DNA from: Pseudozyma flocculosa PF-1
Lineage: Eukaryota; Basidiomycota; Ustilaginomycetes; Ustilaginales; Ustilaginaceae
Reading direction: 5' to 3'
DNA: 64,000 bases
Assembly: GCF_000417875.1 (NCBI RefSeq)
Contig: NW_006920869.1
Coordinates: 1,543,759 to 1,607,758 of the forward strand
The notes beneath the pieces were generated by a model that saw nothing but the letters and a program-made list of their open reading frames with translations, did not search any database and was not told the origin of the DNA. Position 1 is the stretch's first letter; each line of letters opens with the position of its first letter. Below are positions 22,207 through 33,491 of this stretch, in pieces. The position numbers and the translations under genes are program-made.

Positions 22207-22793
22207 AGCCCCGTCTTGTCAGAGTGGAGCAGGCGGAAAACGAACGAACCAGAAGCCATCTGACCTTGCATCGGCACCCTGTCTCGCAGACTCAAGGCCG
22301 AGCCAGAGCGTCGATGGGGCGATCACGCAGCCGCGCCCAGACCGCGTACAGACCGGCCGGAGGAGGGGCAGGGTAGAGCATGGATTCGAGCGGCAAGCTA
22401 GGGAACGCGCGGTAAAGCCGCGGGAGTGCAATGATGGCAGGTTGGCTGCGACGGCGATGCGACGAAGACGAAGACGAAGACAGAGACGAAGACGGAGGCT
22501 TGTGCATGAGTGGGCTCGAGGACGGGGGAAGAGAGGAGAGAGGGTGGCGATGCTGAGGATATCGAGATATGAGGTGGGGGGATGAGAGAGCTCGGAGAAG
22601 CTGGGAAACCTGAGTGGGATATGCTACGAACCGGTCCGGTGAGGACCAGGACGGTGAGAGGCGGACTGAATGCATGTGGAGCCGGAAAGGTATATGGGAT
22701 GCTGCTGGTGTCGGATGCCGATACAGAGAGGATGCTGATTGACGATCTGCGAGGACGCCGAGACGTCGTCGAGACCGAGCGCCCGGTGGGATG
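22207..22793. other. Convergent 3' spacer
   Basis: This 587-nt spacer lies between the convergent stop codons of the fused gene and cdc25, so both 3' untranslated regions lie here and may overlap. A (GACGAA)n-like run occupies 22461-22494. No gene is visible. Confidence 0.55.
22461..22494 (+). repeat. GACGAA-type hexanucleotide run
   Basis: Imperfect GACGAA/GACAGA units in the shared 3' spacer, no coding frame. Confidence 0.65.
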
Positions 22794-25625
22794 CTAGCGG
22801 GTCAAGATGTTGGCGGTGGTTCCGGCCCTCTGCATGACTCGGCGGCTCAGCGAGCCATTGCGCGATCCCGGCTGCGGGAACGACGGGCCGGCCAGGAGCA
22901 TGGCCGAGGGCCTACGCGAGCCAGCAGCGGCGCAGGGGCTGTTGCCTACCTCCTCGTCAAAGGAAGAATCGCCCACGCTGCCGAAGCTCGTGTCGGCGGC
23001 GCTGGCAGCATTGAGGCTCGGTCCGAGTCGCGCGCCGAGCCTCGCCCCTCCGGCCGCAGCGCAGGGCGAGTCTTCGAGCGACAGGTCCTCTTCCTGGATG
23101 CTCGGGTTGCCGAGGTAGCTCCTCGTCCGGCCGCCCTGGTTGCCCTTGCCCTCGCCGTAGGTGAAGCTGCGGTGCCGGGCAAACTGCTTTCGGAACCCGT
23201 TGAGCTCGGCCGACCGGCGGTCCTGGTACCGCGGATCGTCCATCTGGATGTACTGCTGCGGCTCGCACACCGTCGGGTATGTCCGGAAGTACTCGCAGTA
23301 GCCGCCCTGCAGCACGTAGATTTCGGGAAAGTGACAGTTGGGGTAGTCCTGCGCCATGGCACGGTCGGCTTGTCGGAGGGCGAGGGCCATCGAGGGTGCG
23401 CGCTTGCAGCTGAACTCGCAGTGGAAGACGATGACGTGCTTGCGCGGGTTGCCGCTCGAGTCCGCCTTGCCGCTCTGTGATCGGATGGGGAGGGGCTTGC
23501 CGCCGGCATGGCGGCCCTGATCGGGCACCAGGAAGTAGCTCTTGACCTTCTCCATCGTGCTGAGGTTGATGGCGCCGGGGACGTGACCTCCCTCATACTC
23601 GTAGCCGAAGCGACAGTCGACGACGTTGTACGACGTGATCTGGTCGTCGAACCTGCCCCGGAGGAGGTCCGTCAGCGTGTGCGACGAGATGCGCATGAGG
23701 CCGTCGTCTTTGACGGTGAAGCATGGCAGAACCTTGCCCTCCTTCTCCGAAGCGCCGAACCCAGGCATGCCCTCGGCGCCGAAAGGCGAGCCCACCTGCT
23801 GCGCGACCTCGTCGAGGCCGAGATCGTCGACCATGTTCTCGCCGGAACGGGATCCGCTGCGTTTGAGCCCCGTGCCGTAGCCGAGGGGGGAGCTGTCGTC
23901 CTTGCTGGCACGGCGCAGTAGACCAGGTCGGGACTTGGTGCGAGACTTGACAGCGATAGGCGAGCCGTTGGCGTCGGCGAGCTCGCTGTAGCCGGTCGAG
24001 GCCGGTCTCCGCTCGGGGGAGCCCGGGAGGCGGCCCAAAGCGGCGAGGCTCGGTCCCGAGAGGAAGTTCGAATTGTCCATGGCCGAGTGGCAACGTCGAG
24101 GTGCGGGGGCAGTCGGTCGGGTGACGGATGTGGCGCCGGGCATCCCGAGGACCGGGTAGGCGCTCTTGAGCGCCTTTTCACCCATCGGCAGCGACGGCCT
24201 CTTGCTGTACGGGTTGGCGCGCTTGCCGAGCGACGATCGCGAGGAGCCCGCCGCGAGAGTTCCCTGGGTCGGGACGCAGGCTGTGGAGTGCGTCTTCTCG
24301 AAGGTTCTGGGGCCCAGCGACGCCAGCCGTGGCGGGACAACGCGGTTCGAGGGCGACGAAGCAGGTGGAGACGACGACGAGAGGCTTTCCATGAGCTTGG
24401 GCCGTGTCGCGGCACTTGGCCCGGCCACCTTCTTGGTGGCAACGGGGGCATGCGCGGGCGACTGAGGGTCGAAAAAGTAGTTGCCAATGCTCTCGTCTTT
24501 GGACGGGGACGGGGTGGGGTATTCGACGATGGTGTCGTAGACCGTCGGCTCCATGTTCGCACCAAAGTCGCCGAGAAGCGACTCGGTCGAGGCTGCCCGA
24601 GAGCGTGGTCTTCGAACGCTCCGGGCCGTGGCAGTGGAAAGGCTCGGATCGGACTGTAGCAGGAGGCGAGCGAGCAGGCTTCGAGGTTAGACTCGCAAAC
24701 GACGGTGCTACCTGTGGCTCGCAATCCGTTCGGCACTCACCAGGCGATGTTTTGGAGCAGTGGCGGAGGAGCGTTGCATGTCTCCTTCAAAGTCCGGCCG
24801 CGAGTCCTCGGTGAAGCACTTGAGCAGAGCCGGGCGTGGTCTCTGCGAGGCAAAGGATGCGTTCGCCTTGAGGCTGACCGGTCTTGCCGAGATGTGCTCC
24901 TGGTTGCCCTCCGTCTGACGCGAAGGCAGTGATGAGGGCCGGCGCTTCTGCGGACGCTCCTTGTCGGGGCTGCTGAGCAGCTCGGCCTCGCGCTCCGAAG
25001 TCTTGGTAGGGTTGAGGGAGAGCTCCGTGCCAAATAGACGGCCGAGCGATGCGGTTGCGGGCGACGACGACCATTGCTCCTTGACCCGGTGGGTCTGCGA
25101 GAGGGGCGATGGGCCCGCGCCAGGCTTCTGCCTGGACTCGGTCGTTGCTCGCAGCAGGCCGGGCGCTGGCTCTGATGGAGAGACGGCGCCTTTGAACGGC
25201 GACGAGATGTCCATGTCCATTGGAGAGCTCAGCTTGGCAGCCAGACCGGGCGAGCGCGAGTTGAGGAAGGTGCCCATTGCCGCGCCTAGACTCGGGCCAC
25301 GACGAGGCAAGGTACGCTCGGCATTTCTCGCTGGCTCAGGGACCGAAGACTGGACGGCGCTGCCGACGTTGCTCGCCATGACCCCCGATTGAGATGTGGT
25401 GGCGACGGCGAAGTTGTTCGGACCAAAGCACCCGTTGTGGAGCTGACCGCTGGGGCGCGAGGGTGGGAGTTGGATGCCGTCGAAAGACGACGAGATGGAC
25501 ATCGATGAGCCGAACGAGCGGTCGAAGTCTGCTGGAAGGTCCTCCTGTGTATAGCTGGGCGACGGGGGTTGGTCAAAGTCGAAGCGCGTGGGAGGACCCA
25601 TCGGCGAAGAAAGCAGCGCCATCAT
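22794..25625 (-). CDS. cdc25: Cdc25 M-phase inducer dual-specificity phosphatase
   Basis: Exon 1 is 25625-24741 and exon 2 is 24653-22794 on the minus strand. The 87-nt intron has a GTGAGT donor, a CTAAC branch-type site and a CTACAG acceptor. The product is 914 residues. The N-terminal 550 residues are regulatory and Ser/Pro-rich, with a conserved RPALLKCFTED-type segment near residue 265. The C-terminal Cdc25/rhodanese domain (about 565-800) has YNVVDCRFGYEYEGGHVPGA and the HC-x5-R loop HCEFSCKR with catalytic Cys707. Cdc25 removes inhibitory phosphates from Cdk1 to trigger mitosis; many SP/TP sites suggest control by Cdk and stress kinases, by analogy. The last 100 residues after the catalytic domain are a low-complexity tail. 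Paired ATGs at 25625 and 25622 open the frame; I used the first. Confidence 0.93.
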
Positions 25626-26087
25626 GATGTAGCGCAGCGAGCCGCTCTAGCTGACGTCGACCGTCAGGGTAGGCAGATGGGAGAGGAGGCGATAGGGTGG
25701 CGCAGGTGGCGTGGTCGGGGAGCCAGGAAGAGCCGGAACTGCTGCAACGATTTGACCGTGTCAAGACGTGGTCAGCGGAGAGGGCAGTGGGCAGAGAAAG
25801 AGTCGTCGTCGGAGAGGTAGTGCTGGGAGTTCCGGCGGCCCAGGGCGAGGCGATTGCAGGAGGCTCGACGTCGAGCGCCGGGAGACAAAGCACGAGACAG
25901 TCGTTGCAGGTGAATGGTGATGTTGACGATCGCTGATGGGCCACAGAGCTGGATCAAAGGCGAGGTAGACGCCCTAACGATGAGGGATTGGCGGACGAGG
26001 GATTGGGGACCGGGTTCCTGCGCAGGGGTGAGCGGGAGGGCCGGCCCTTATGAAGGATGGCGGAGCCTTGGCCGCCTCAAGGTGCAA

Positions 26088-26127
26088 CGGCAGCGGCAGC
26101 GGCGGCGGCGGCGGCGGCGGCGGCGGA
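26088..26127 (+). repeat. (GGC)n/(GGCAGC)n trinucleotide repeat
   Basis: Thirteen or so triplets, two GGCAGC units then pure GGC, about 460 nt upstream of the cdc25 start. It probably lies in its promoter or 5' leader. Confidence 0.9.
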
Positions 26128-26245
26128 TCAAAAAGTTGGTCGATGTGCTTGGCTGCGAGAGGGCGGGCCCTCGCACAGACAGGCCGACAGCACCCGCCCG
26201 ACGATTGATGTGATGACCTCGAATGTGACGGCCCGGGTGATGCGA

Positions 26246-26272
26246 TGCTGCTGCTGCTGCTGCTGCTGCTGC
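26246..26272 (+). repeat. (TGC)9 trinucleotide repeat
   Basis: Nine perfect TGC units are followed by AACAACAGCAA. The cdc25-sense strand reads GCA/CAG. It lies about 620 nt upstream of the cdc25 start. Confidence 0.95.
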
Positions 26273-27042
26273 AACAACAGCAAGGCAGGGTGGTGCGCCC
26301 GGGGGCGAGCCGCGGGCGACATCCAGAAAAACATCCGCCGCGCCCAGACAAGTTAGAGCGCGCTCTGCTAGGGTCCATGGGCGACTCCCGCAGGACCATG
26401 CATACGGCCAAGGCAGGCCAGGCAGGCAGAGGAGGCTAGGGGCCAACGGCTACTGTACCCGGGATCACATACGAAGCCAAAGGCGGGGTCCAAAGCGAGA
26501 AGCAGGCGGGCAAGAGGGGGGGGAGGGGGGGAGGGGGAGACCTGGGGCAAAGGCAGGGAGCGTCCGCCGCCCAGACAGCGCAGTCTGCCAAACCCTGCCT
26601 TGCCTCAGGCATCGGGCCATCGCGAGGTGATGATAGACAGGCTGCAACGACGCGAGGCTCGACTCAACATCCAGGCAGCGCTGCCTGGCAAAAGTCCGCG
26701 TGCGTCGGGCCATCGTGCCTACGTACAGGTTTGCATCTCAGGCGCAGCGCTTGTTCCGGCTGGCCAGGTCTCGACCGGATGACGTCTTGGATGTCCTTCC
26801 ATCCATCGGACCGGTACGACCTGGCCGAGGAGCAGGTGCCGAAGGGCGTTGATGGATCACGCGGTGTCGATCATTACCGGTCGGTCGTCTTGCTTGACAG
26901 GACGTCCACGACGGCTCGACGATCCTGTTCCGTCTCTCCGCCAGGAGGCCGAGGTCGTGGCGGGGAGAGCCAAGCCAGTAGTCAGAGTCGGATTGAAGCG
27001 CAGCGGGTCACAGAGAGGCGAGCACGGCCCGCGCAACCTAGC

Positions 27043-28254
27043 CTACGCAGACGCAGGCCCGGGTTTCGTCGTCCTCGGTCCGACCCTCTTCTGTAAGATC
27101 ACCTGCTGGCTCCCCATGACTTCCCGCTCTCCCAACCTGACCGGCCCAAGCCTTTGCGCTTCCTCTATGTACTGCCCTTTGCGCTGGCGGAGAAGGACCC
27201 GAATGTCGTCCAGCTTCTCGGCGGCGACGAGTTTGTGGATCCACCGTCGCGCCGGGACGCAAGGGCGACCGAACCCGTCTCTGGCCGCCTCAAAGGTCAG
27301 AGCAGCCGTCTGCCCGGCTTTCCGCCCGTCCTCGATCTGAGCCGACGCGTTTTGGGAAGCGGCTGCGCATAAGCGAGTGCAACACCTGCAGATCCATCGC
27401 CGATCCAACACCCAGCAGCCAGCCCCTAGGCCCTGGCCTGCCACAAAACACCGGCCCCAGACCCAACACACGCGCGCGCACCCGCGTCGTCTTCGCAGCA
27501 GCTTCCGAACCTCCTTGGCTCCCCTGTCCCCTCGCTCGAACACATGGGGAGCATCATCATCGTCGGCCGAGGGCGCTGCTGTCCACCTGTCGCTGCCATC
27601 AGCTCTCGAAAGGACTTTTGGCAGCAGTGTGTGGCAAGCAGGCCTATCTGCAAGTTCGTGGCGTGCGCTTGGCGTTGTCTCGCGATGCCGAGCCGCCAAA
27701 CGCTCGAAATCTTCAAGTGTACGTCTAGTTACCACACATTTCTCTTTGTCTGTCGTTAGGTTTACGCTGCTCCGCACGGGCATCTTAGGCTTGGACGCCG
27801 AGGATCGGGTGGCAAAAGTTGATGGCCCTTCGGCGGCGCCGGGACGCCGAAGCGAACCAGCCAGGACCGCCCCGCACCGGTGATCGTGCAGCGTCCTCAC
27901 AAGCATTGCCCAGGGGTGATTCACGCTCGCCGCACAGCCCCCGGCATCGACATCCGTACAGACGTATATGCTGCTGCCTTCTGTATTCGCAACTACCTTG
28001 CAATTGAAGACGCCGTAACAACTGCGCACCTGCCGCTCGGTCTTCATGGCAGGGGGCACTGGTATCTGTGGCGCTCGTCCACAAGGCCAGATTGGTTCGG
28101 AGACCGAGGGCCCGAAATCATCTAGAGCATCAGTTAGTGCGATCTTCATCGCGAGCACCCCCTCGAGTTCCCCGGTGACTTTGGAAGCGGGCCTGTGGCC
28201 TGGCAAGAAATGTACCTTGTTGACCACGTCGGCGTTGCGAAGGCGTCCTCGCAC
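27043..28254 (-). CDS. Doubtful open frame of 403 codons, no recognised domain
   Basis: This is the only long open frame in the 25.6-33.5 kb desert. The C-terminal 65 residues (KLVAAEKLDDIRVLLRQRKG region) look protein-like, with a helical mix of Lys, Glu, Leu and Arg. A Cys-rich segment near residues 80-110 (CYGVFNC, then CTDVDAGGCAA) could be a zinc-binding remnant. The middle is Cys/Trp/Arg-rich and unlike a folded protein, so an in-frame intron or a decayed gene is possible. The ATG at 28254 is not backed by context. It may equally be a chance frame in GC-rich DNA. Confidence 0.25.
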   Translation of the reverse strand: MRGRLRNADVVNKVHFLPGHRPASKVTGELEGVLAMKIALTDALDDFGPSVSEPIWPCGRAPQIPVPPAMKTERQVRSCYGVFNCKVVANTEGSSIYVCTDVDAGGCAASVNHPWAMLVRTLHDHRCGAVLAGSLRRPGAAEGPSTFATRSSASKPKMPVRSSVNLTTDKEKCVVTRRTLEDFERLAARHRETTPSARHELADRPACHTLLPKVLSRADGSDRWTAAPSADDDDAPHVFERGDRGAKEVRKLLRRRRGCARVCWVWGRCFVAGQGLGAGCWVLDRRWICRCCTRLCAAASQNASAQIEDGRKAGQTAALTFEAARDGFGRPCVPARRWIHKLVAAEKLDDIRVLLRQRKGQYIEEAQRLGPVRLGEREVMGSQQVILQKRVGPRTTKPGPASA

Positions 28255-31218
28255 CGCCTTATTGATTCATGATTGTCAGCTTGCCCTGCAGTGATTCAGG
28301 CTTGTCTGTGAAGCTGTAGGAATGAGACCATGATAATCGACAGAAGACGATGTTCGCTGGACATGTGCCATAGCAGAGGATCACCGGCCGGATCGCTGTC
28401 AAGCCGCGACAACACGCCATGGTCGAGGCGCTCGATGTGGCAGAGCGGCGACGAGTGCATGCCTGATAGCGGTAGCCACGCGAACCTCGGAGCAATCGGG
28501 AAAACATCGACGTCATTGAAGCTGCGGCACAACGAACAAGGTGTGTACAACTAGATACCACCCTCCTGAACTCTTTAGCAGCGAGAATTCAGCAGGTTAG
28601 GATCGAGCCCTCTGCCTAGCAGACCTGGCCTGGCTGGGCCTTGGCCTGGCGGGCAACGCTGGCACAGCGGCGTCACAACGCGTATCAACCTTAAACCCCC
28701 GTTGCCGAAGACCCTGACCTCTGATCCGCGTGGACGGCCGTTGTCACACAGCGGCCACGTACCGAATGCCGCCACGACGATCGACTCGCCGACGACGGCG
28801 CCGATGTCGACGGCGACGCCTGTGCGGCCACACGTCCTCCCTCCTTCACCCCACAACCTCACTGTCCGCCTCTGATGATGATGCCACCCAAACGAAGCCC
28901 AAGCATGCCGTGCCGATCCTTGTCCTCGTCCTTGCTCGGCACGGTCTCGATGCGTATCACGGACATGCCCCTCGCGCGAGCGCAAACAAACGCTTGGCAA
29001 GGCGCAACGGGCTCAGACACCGCATTCGCATCGCGGCCGGACCGAACGTCGCGGGGATATATCCACACGCGCGTCTTCGACCGGCTAGCCGGTCCATTCT
29101 CGAACCGCTGGCCACGAGCATCGCTGCGGCGGCCATCGACTTCACGCACTGTTTGTAAGTAGCGCCATCGGCAGATCGGCTCGCAACCTGGTTGTTGTGA
29201 TACCGTACCAGGGCGACAGCCTCCACGCAATCCAGACAGATTGGGCGTGACATCGGAGAGCGAGGACAGTCAATGTGAACGACCTGTCCCGTGCCATGGC
29301 GACCCGTTCACCACGAAGGCGGCCTAACCACGGCTGATACGGGAGCGCCTTGAAAGAGTACTGCGGACAGTGCTTGCCGGGGTCAGGTCCGGCCCCTGAA
29401 TGATCTACAGGCACGAAGAGTGGAAGCAAACACCGGAACGCCACAAACGTCGGAGGTCGGAGGTCAGGCTGAGAGACGAGCTGCTGATCAGCGGAGAGCA
29501 GGATCGCTGCCTGACCGTCCGTGCGCCGGTGTCGCCGGCCCAAGATCGTGTCTGACAGAGCTTCATCGGCTCGCTGCCGCTCGGGTTGCGGCTCGGCCCT
29601 GTCAAGTAACCAGCCGCCGCAGCGCCAACCATCGAGGGCTTTGGCATCGCGAGGCGACCTCTTTCAGACCCTCGTTCAGGACATGCTCGGCCCACAGAGG
29701 TGACTTATGGTTCTTGCTCGGGGTAATACAGTAATGCCAGCTCGCGCCGCGAACATTGGCTGCCCTTTCGGCCTGCGGGGAAGGCACGGTGGCGGTCGGG
29801 GTTGCAAGTCGTAGATACCGAGCGGGGCCTTATGCGCGAGCGTCGAGTGGAGCTACCTATGCTTCTCGGACAGGCCGGACGCAGATGTTCTTGTCGTCAA
29901 GTTTCCGTCCTCAAAAAGGCTGGCAAGGCGAGAAGCCCGTTTGGACGACAAGAGCCCGGTCCTGGGTCAAAGTACGCCGTATGTACGCATAACTTGGTCG
30001 GGTTTGCGGACGTGGAAAAGTCGGGCTTGGTCTGCTGCTTTATGCTATGCTCTGCAAGGCAGCTCGGACGCACTCGTGCGTGTCAAAAAGGCGGAGCGAA
30101 TTCTGGCGAGGACAGGTTGAGCCCGCGAGTCGCTGACGACACCCACCCGCCCGACCGCCCTCCCGCAGGGACTGCCGGAGAGGCGGATCTCTAAGCGCAG
30201 CACCAGAGTAGATGTTACACTGTTGATCCGACGACAAGGTTGTGCGCTCGGCTCCGCCGCCCCCTCTCGGAACCTTGCGCTCTCGGCACCTGCTTGTCCG
30301 AACCTTCGGACGAAGCATTCGGATGCTCCAGGTCAGTCGCCGCTCTACTGCGCAGCCCCGCTCTGCTCCGTGACAGTCCTGAAACTTCAAGGCGTTGGCA
30401 GCAAAGTGGTCAGCCTCGGGTTGAGGCCGGCGGACCAGCTTGAAATCGTGCAGCCTTTCTGAGGCGCGCGGCCTGCAAATTTGAGGTGCGCACGGCCATC
30501 TTGTGCGGCTGTCGCAGCGAGACGCAGACAGAAGAGCAACTCGAGACGAACTGGTTGGCGCCGTCACCTTTGGGCAGCAACGATGACCCAGGCATGCCTT
30601 TCATTTGGTCGTCAACCCGAGTGGACTTGGTGCAAGGTCGCACGACATGCTCGTCGGCTGTGTGTGTGCTTTCGACGCCGAGAGCTGTTAGAAAGCGTAG
30701 CGCTACGCTCCGGAAGACCACCAGGTTCGGTCGAGCCATTGTGCGCTGGTCAGCGGTTCCTTGCGACTAGCAAGACGTGCGTTTCGAACTTCAATCTGCT
30801 CCTTACAGCGGAGGCCGTCGGGTAAGGCCTTCCTGATCAGCGGCTGCCGTCGAGGGCTGCGTTCGTCATGGCTAGAGCGAGCGAAGAGTTCGTGGTGCAT
30901 GCACGCGTATCCGCGTGCGCAAGGAAGGGCACTCTGCGTGCCGCGGTGTTGCTGCGGCCAGCTTGCCTCCAGCGACCATACATGTACAGGAATGCATGTG
31001 CTTTTGTGACTTTGGCGAGACCAACACCAAATTTGGGCGTCGCGGATTCGGGGTGCTGATGTGTTGCTCTCGGCCTCCGGCTCAGGCTGCAGGCCTGGCG
31101 GCGCGCGCGCGCAGCTTGCGTGGGGCCAGACCAGCTGAGCAGGGCCTGGCTAGTCCAGCGGGCATGCCTGCGGAGCCCACCTACAAGACTCGCTGTGCGC
31201 CATGAGCACCAACAAGCG

Positions 31219-31252
31219 AGTAGTAGGTAGTGTATGTACATATGTATGTAGA
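31219..31252 (+). repeat. TAG/TATG-rich simple sequence
   Basis: A run of GTAGTAGGTAGTG followed by TATG/TACA units, notable as an AT-containing simple repeat in GC-rich DNA. No gene is associated. Confidence 0.5.
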
Positions 31253-32614
31253 GTGGCAGGTCGTGGCAGCAGCCAAGCAGGCGCACCCGCTTCGGCTCGC
31301 ACCGCCACCACCTTGCTTCATGTCACACAACGTCCAATCCGACATGATCCGGCACTGTCGGCCTGATCTCGCCAGGCCCATATCGATATCGCCAGATCCT
31401 GTGGCTCTGACGACGCAGGTCTTTTCCTGCACCTCGCCGCCGTCGTTAGGCCGGCCTTGCTTCGTGTGCGCTGTCGTTGGCGCGGCACGCACGCCTCGTA
31501 CTCCTGCGCAGTAGCTACAGCGAGTCTCTGAACCGGCTCGCATTCGGCTGTGGGACATGTCGCGCCTTCCACGACGCCAGACGCTAGCTGCCCGTTGTAG
31601 GACCCACATGTCCGCATGTCATGGGCGCTGACCGGTGACAGCAGTCCCGAGCATTGGTACATAGCTGCGCAGGACCGCCCGCCCGCCAGCAAGCAAGGTG
31701 CTCCCGGGCATGTCTGGCCTACCCCGCACTCGTTTGCCACGTCCGTGTCTCTTCTGATGGTCTATACCGGCACCGGTCCATACCGCTGGACGTTCTCAAC
31801 GTTGCTCTCATGGCCACCGGTGCGTGTTTGTTTGCAGGTTCGTCAAGCGGCGGCTCCGGTACCATGCTGGAGCAGCAGGTCCTCCTTGCAGCAGCGTGTG
31901 CGCTGCAAGGAGACCGACAGCGGTGCAAATGACACCTCGCCTATGGCTGTCATCGACGAGATCCTTCTGGTGGCCAAAGATGGCTGCGTAGGCGGTCTCC
32001 GGGATGGCCGTCGCCTTCCTCATCCCCTCCTCTCCGCTTCTGTTCCCCTGCGGACCCCCGCCCCCGCTTCTCTTCTCCTCTTCTCTCCCCGCGGAGCGAC
32101 ATGGCTCGCGTTCGCGTCGACGAGCAGCGAGGCCTTGGGCCTGGCAAATCTTCTTGCTCGTCGACGTCTTGCCGTGGTGCTGCTCGGCGCACTCTGAGTG
32201 TCTTGCCGCTCACTACTGCCTCTACCCTGGAGGCGACAGCGAGTCGTCTTGCTGCTTGGCCGGACTCGAACGCCCCTCCTCTCGGCATGGCGTGCAGACT
32301 TGCATGGGCTGCTCGCCACTACTGTGCTGTCGCTTGCGCCAAACGGGCAAGCAGGCGCGTGCACTCCTGAGCTTGCAGCATGACCGCTCGTCTGTCTGGT
32401 GGGCGGCAGTTCGTCTCTGACGACGTGGAAGGATACAGTAGGACCAGACGCAGCTCGTCGACGACCCAGGACGACCATGGCGTGGGATTGATTCCAAGGC
32501 AAGGATCAGCCGGAAAAAGTGTCACGCCCGTTGTGCTCGGCCCAAGGCTTGCGCGGGACGTCGGCCAGCGGCCGAGCGCTCACGCTACTGCACGCTGTAC
32601 TGCATGTACGTACT

Positions 32615-32628
32615 GTACTGTACAGTAC
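32615..32628. repeat. 14-bp perfect palindrome GTACTGTACAGTAC
   Basis: The sequence equals its own reverse complement and sits in a longer GTAC/TGTAC-rich patch (32604-32630). It could be a dimeric protein-binding site or chance simple sequence. Confidence 0.8.
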
Positions 32629-33491
32629 CAAGCACCAGCGACCGCTCCTGGGAAGTACGTGCGACCGCTCGAGATGATCGTGTCCGAAGCGCCATATTTC
32701 CCGCGCCACCACAGTCAGAGCGATTCTACCGATAGCTAGCCTGCCTTGCCTCGCTCGTTCAAGCTCGCTATGCTGGCCTGGCCTTCACCGAGCAGTCGTT
32801 GCGTCAATACGCGAGGGACGGTGGGTGTCTGCCTGTCAAGATGGCATGGGTAGCGTTGCGAAGCCCGCCAGCTGCACAAGATTCGGCCGTACGGCGACAC
32901 TTCGCAGCACCCTGTCTCGTCGCAGAGGCAACCAAGGCTCGTCAAGATCTGCGTCCATGAGAACGCTGTCCTGGCACCCTTCGGGCTGCAGGGAGCCCCG
33001 TCCTGACGAGGCGATGGGACGTCAACCTATGTAGGCAGATTCTCGGGGTTGGAAGGCTCAGCCAAATTGAGTTGCCGTGCGCCGGAAGCCACGGCTGGAT
33101 AGGAAGTGGTGCCCGATCCAACCCGATCTGGATTTTCCTCACAGTCGGAAGTCGGAGAAATGGGCTGCGCTTGGCTGCGAGGATTCTCGATTGCCCCGAG
33201 ATTTTTTTCGCACTTTCTTCTTCTCGCTGTGCAGCGCAGGGCGCAAAGGGGCCATGGCCAGATGGCGGCTCCACCGTGCATCCCGCTGCCACCACCAACC
33301 AACGGCCCTTTGACAGCAGCGGCTATACCCCCCTTATCGGTTCCCTTGGCAATCAGCACGCTGACCGCAACGAGCCTTCACTTCGTCGATCCAGGAAACG
33401 CCGGGCACATTTCGTCGCGCATTACATCCGTGACTGCTCTATTCGCCACCGACCTTGGACGACCCCTCGGCTGCACTGCGCCTTGCCCGCC

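Larger units (their letters stand above)
25626..33491. other. 7.9-kb gene-poor region upstream of cdc25 and POL5
   Basis: Divergent cdc25 and POL5 are separated by almost 8 kb. The first 700 bases hold GGC and TGC repeats. The rest has a less extreme base bias than neighbouring coding DNA, and only one long open frame (27043-28254, minus) is worth listing. Short simple repeats and a 14-bp palindrome (32615-32628) occur. I found no convincing transposase, reverse transcriptase, terminal repeat or tRNA. It may be regulatory, non-coding-RNA or old repeat-derived DNA. Confidence 0.5.

Noticed and set aside
27345..27350. ACGCGT (MCB-type) site upstream of cdc25
   Set aside because: A single copy about 1.7 kb from the start codon in GC-rich DNA; expected by chance.
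28259..28561. Short minus-strand frame next to the orphan frame
   Set aside because: No recognisable motif; an acceptor-like TTCCTACAG is present, but I could not build a consistent gene from it.
31616..32197. 193-codon plus-strand frame in the gene desert
   Set aside because: No domain, overlapping frames on the other strand, and composition like that of its surroundings.
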